From assembly GCF_014805625.2 (NCBI RefSeq), contig NW_023998415.1, positions 40,180,694-40,244,693 of the forward strand: DNA of 64,000 bases, read 5' to 3'. Position numbers and translations under genes: made by a program. Below are positions 61,827-64,000 of this stretch, one piece after another. The notes beneath the pieces were generated by a model that saw only the letters and a program-made list of their open reading frames with translations, ran no database searches and was not told the DNA's origin. Source of the stretch: Glossina fuscipes (Eukaryota; Arthropoda; Insecta; Diptera; Glossinidae). The number at the start of each line of letters is the position of its first letter. The stretch's first letter is position 1.

Positions 61827-62227
61827 ACACATATGGTGCTTACAATATCCAAACACATTGATTACCACACTTTCAAATAACAGTCCGGAATGTACATTGA
61901 AGTACAGCATATAAACACATACCGCACAAACACATATAATGCATAAAACATAAATACATACGTATTTTGTTATTCTATTTGTATTTTTTATTTATTCAGC
62001 GCAAACATTATAAATGTAAATGAAATTGTATTTCAAAACTTGAAATGTTTGCTATTTTTATAGACTCAATACACACTCAGGCATATGTGCATGTTTCATA
62101 TCTGTTTACAGTAGGTGTACTTAATTCTACTACCATTACAATTACTATCAAATGCTTGTGCTTTACTATTGACAATCATTGCATTGTATAAATATTTTGT
62201 TTAGCTTCAATTCAAAGACACTTTAGG

Positions 62228-62263
<36 letters not shown>

Positions 62264-62738
62264 TGTTTGTGTGTGTGCATACATATACATGATACATGTT
62301 GCATATATGTATATATGGAGAGTGACATGACCATGTCAATAAAGAATATTACAAACAGCAAAAAAAAAAAAAGAAGAAAAACGTAGTGCAACCATCAAAC
62401 GAACACGAGCAACTTAATGATAATGCATTGCAATAAAATTGGATAAAGTTTCTTAAAAAGCATTTATATGTTAAAAGTTAAAAGAGAAAAAAAACATACA
62501 GAGATACATATCATAATTATCTTGTGATAATTGTCGATAAATGCGGAAAATAAACTATGCAAGAAATGTTAATAATAAATTTTAAGCGTTTTGCTTTCCC
62601 AAAGACGTCTATCTACTTAACTAGAACTAAACAAACTCTCAGTTGATGTCTGAGGCGTCGTAGCTTTAAGGATTAAAATTTTTCCATATCATGAAAAATT
62701 CTACCCAAAGTTCTTGTCGTCTTTCTCTGCTTCTCTCC
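61827..62738. other. AT-rich DNA with a TA tract
   Basis: (TA)n at 62230-62259 with GTGTGTGCAT flank, and an A run at 62361-62372. No gene. Confidence 0.65.
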
Positions 62739-62739
62739 G

Positions 62740-62779
<40 letters not shown>

Positions 62780-62780
62780 C
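62739..62780. repeat. (CT)n pyrimidine tract
   Basis: About twenty CT units with two CC interruptions. It is the strand-reversed counterpart of the GA block about 1.5 kb to the left. Confidence 0.92.
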
Positions 62781-64000
62781 TAAATATGAGTCTAGTTGAA
62801 AACCGTTTCTTGCATTCAGCGAAGCCGCACTTTTGCCTACTCTCGTATAGCAAGTTACGTCATGCGTAAGTGATTGCTTCTCTTTAATAAAGATCTTTGC
62901 ATTCGACCGATATAATCAAACTTTTGACTTTCCTAGGTGAAAATATGTTAGACATTTAAGGTAAAATTTTGTTGAAGTGATATAACTGAATCTCTCAAAG
63001 TCATTTCCTGTTTTACGCGTGTCTAGCGCTAATTATTGGTTTCCGTTTTTTATCATTTCCGATATATGTACCTTGCGGCTTCTTCCCCCACTCTGCGTAT
63101 TCGCCTGTCTGCTTATCATTGCCTGGCTCCGAGTGCCTGCCTCGGCCTTTCTGCTTCGCCCTGCTTGCTTCTTTTTATCTGCGTCGGTATGCATCCCTAT
63201 TTGCCTGCCTGCGACGACATATTCCAGCTGATATAATTTTTTCAAGTACTTGTCCATTACTTGTAACGTTTTTATCTGTGTTTCACATCATTATATCTTT
63301 TTTATTACATTTTTAATCATCGTTGGATACAAAGTTAAATTATGTTATGTTCTATCCATGGATCGCTTCTTTCTTCTGTCTGTTTGCGTATCTACTACTG
63401 GAGGTACTCTGTAGAGTTTAATAGCAAATCTTACAAATTAAGGAAACATTTTCCATTGCTGGGAACTTTGCTTCAAGTAAATGATCGTTTATTGTGCTAT
63501 AGCACGCACGTTAAGGAACGTTAACGACTTGGAAGAAGAATAGATTCTTCTTTTTGTGCCTTTGATTTTATGAATAGATTTTTTGCTCGTTTTGTTAACA
63601 TATAATAAATTATTTAATATATCAGAGATCAGTCAATCCCGGTAATATTGTCCCAGGTCGACCAACGGTTGAAAGTGCTCTAAGTAATTAAATAGAGGCC
63701 AATCAATCTTCACTATACACAAAATATAATTAACTGCATTTCATTTTAGAAAGTTATTCTAGATGTGAACATATTCTTTTAAGTTTATTTTCCATACCAT
63801 TAGCGGTATACGTTTAATAATAAATGGGGAAAGAGAAGAAATGTTCACAAAAAATTTAGTTTAGTTAGCGTTGAAAAAATTCTGATTTTAATCACACTTA
63901 GCGCGTATAGTCAGCCAATGTACGAAAGTACAAAATAATAAATTTTCTTGAAAAGCGCGAAATTCTTTGATGATTTCACACACTCAACCACCATAGTCAG
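62781..64000. other. Unique DNA with a GCCTGC-rich patch, no recognised gene
   Basis: A less AT-rich patch at about 63070-63230 contains many irregular GCCTGCCT/CTGCTT units. The opposing frames there (63019-63316) are decayed-repeat translations with Arg/Ser/Gln- or Cys/Leu/Pro-rich composition. The rest is AT-rich unique sequence to the window end. Confidence 0.55.

Noticed and set aside
1..64000. CRISPR array, prophage, operon or other prokaryotic defence system
   Set aside because: No spaced direct repeats, no operon-like coding density and no bacterial gene families. Composition and repeats are those of an insect nuclear genome.

Overview
This window looks like non-coding DNA from an insect nucleus, most likely a higher fly (Brachycera). 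The evidence is strong AT richness, dozens of long (TA)n tracts, long A and T runs, CAA/CAG blocks, GA/CT tracts and fly-type mobile-element remains. A tephritid fruit fly is plausible from the repeat style, but that is inference. I found no exon of a recognisable protein-coding gene on either strand, no tRNA, rRNA or other structured RNA gene, and no CRISPR array or other prokaryotic system. Most open frames longer than 60 codons are (TA)n or homopolymer translations or chance frames. The window is therefore a gene-poor intergenic stretch, or part of a very long intron.

What can be named is mobile-element debris. (1) A short tRNA-related SINE-like family has copies at 1.24-1.45 kb (a foldback), 3.39-3.57 kb and 58.5-58.6 kb, plus a possible fragment at 2.9 kb. 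Its 3' part carries the palindromic module AAGACTTTAGTCTT and an (AAT)n-like tail. (2) Three decayed mariner-family transposases lie at 22.1-22.9, 29.1-29.3 and 35.8-36.3 kb, each broken by stops, frameshifts and deletions. (3) A piece of a jockey-like non-LTR reverse transcriptase lies at 23.2-23.6 kb, abutting a (TA)n tract. (4) A non-coding element bounded by inverted 'TATACCCATCAC' ends is present at 48.74-49.6 kb (+) and 58.64-59.35 kb (-). Both copies share a two-unit internal duplication that I worked out by comparing them. More diverged relatives seem to lie at 54.3-54.5 and 55.2-55.45 kb.

Layout: 0-3.6 kb AT-rich DNA with SINE copies; 3.6-7.1 kb microsatellites; 7.1-11.5 kb mostly unique AT-rich DNA; 11.5-15.3 kb the densest microsatellite block; 15.3-22 kb mostly unique DNA with one small secreted-protein-like frame at 20.45 kb; 22-36.4 kb the transposon graveyard; 36.4-48.7 kb mostly unique DNA; 48.7-59.4 kb the TATACCC-element zone; 59.4-64 kb AT-rich DNA with a 200-bp GA-rich purine tract and a (CT)n tract.

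No set of genes here works together as a pathway. The observations most worth checking are the two-unit TATACCC element, the palindrome-bearing SINE family with its foldback copy, and a 19-bp TGACAG/CAGCTG palindrome at 42.7 kb.
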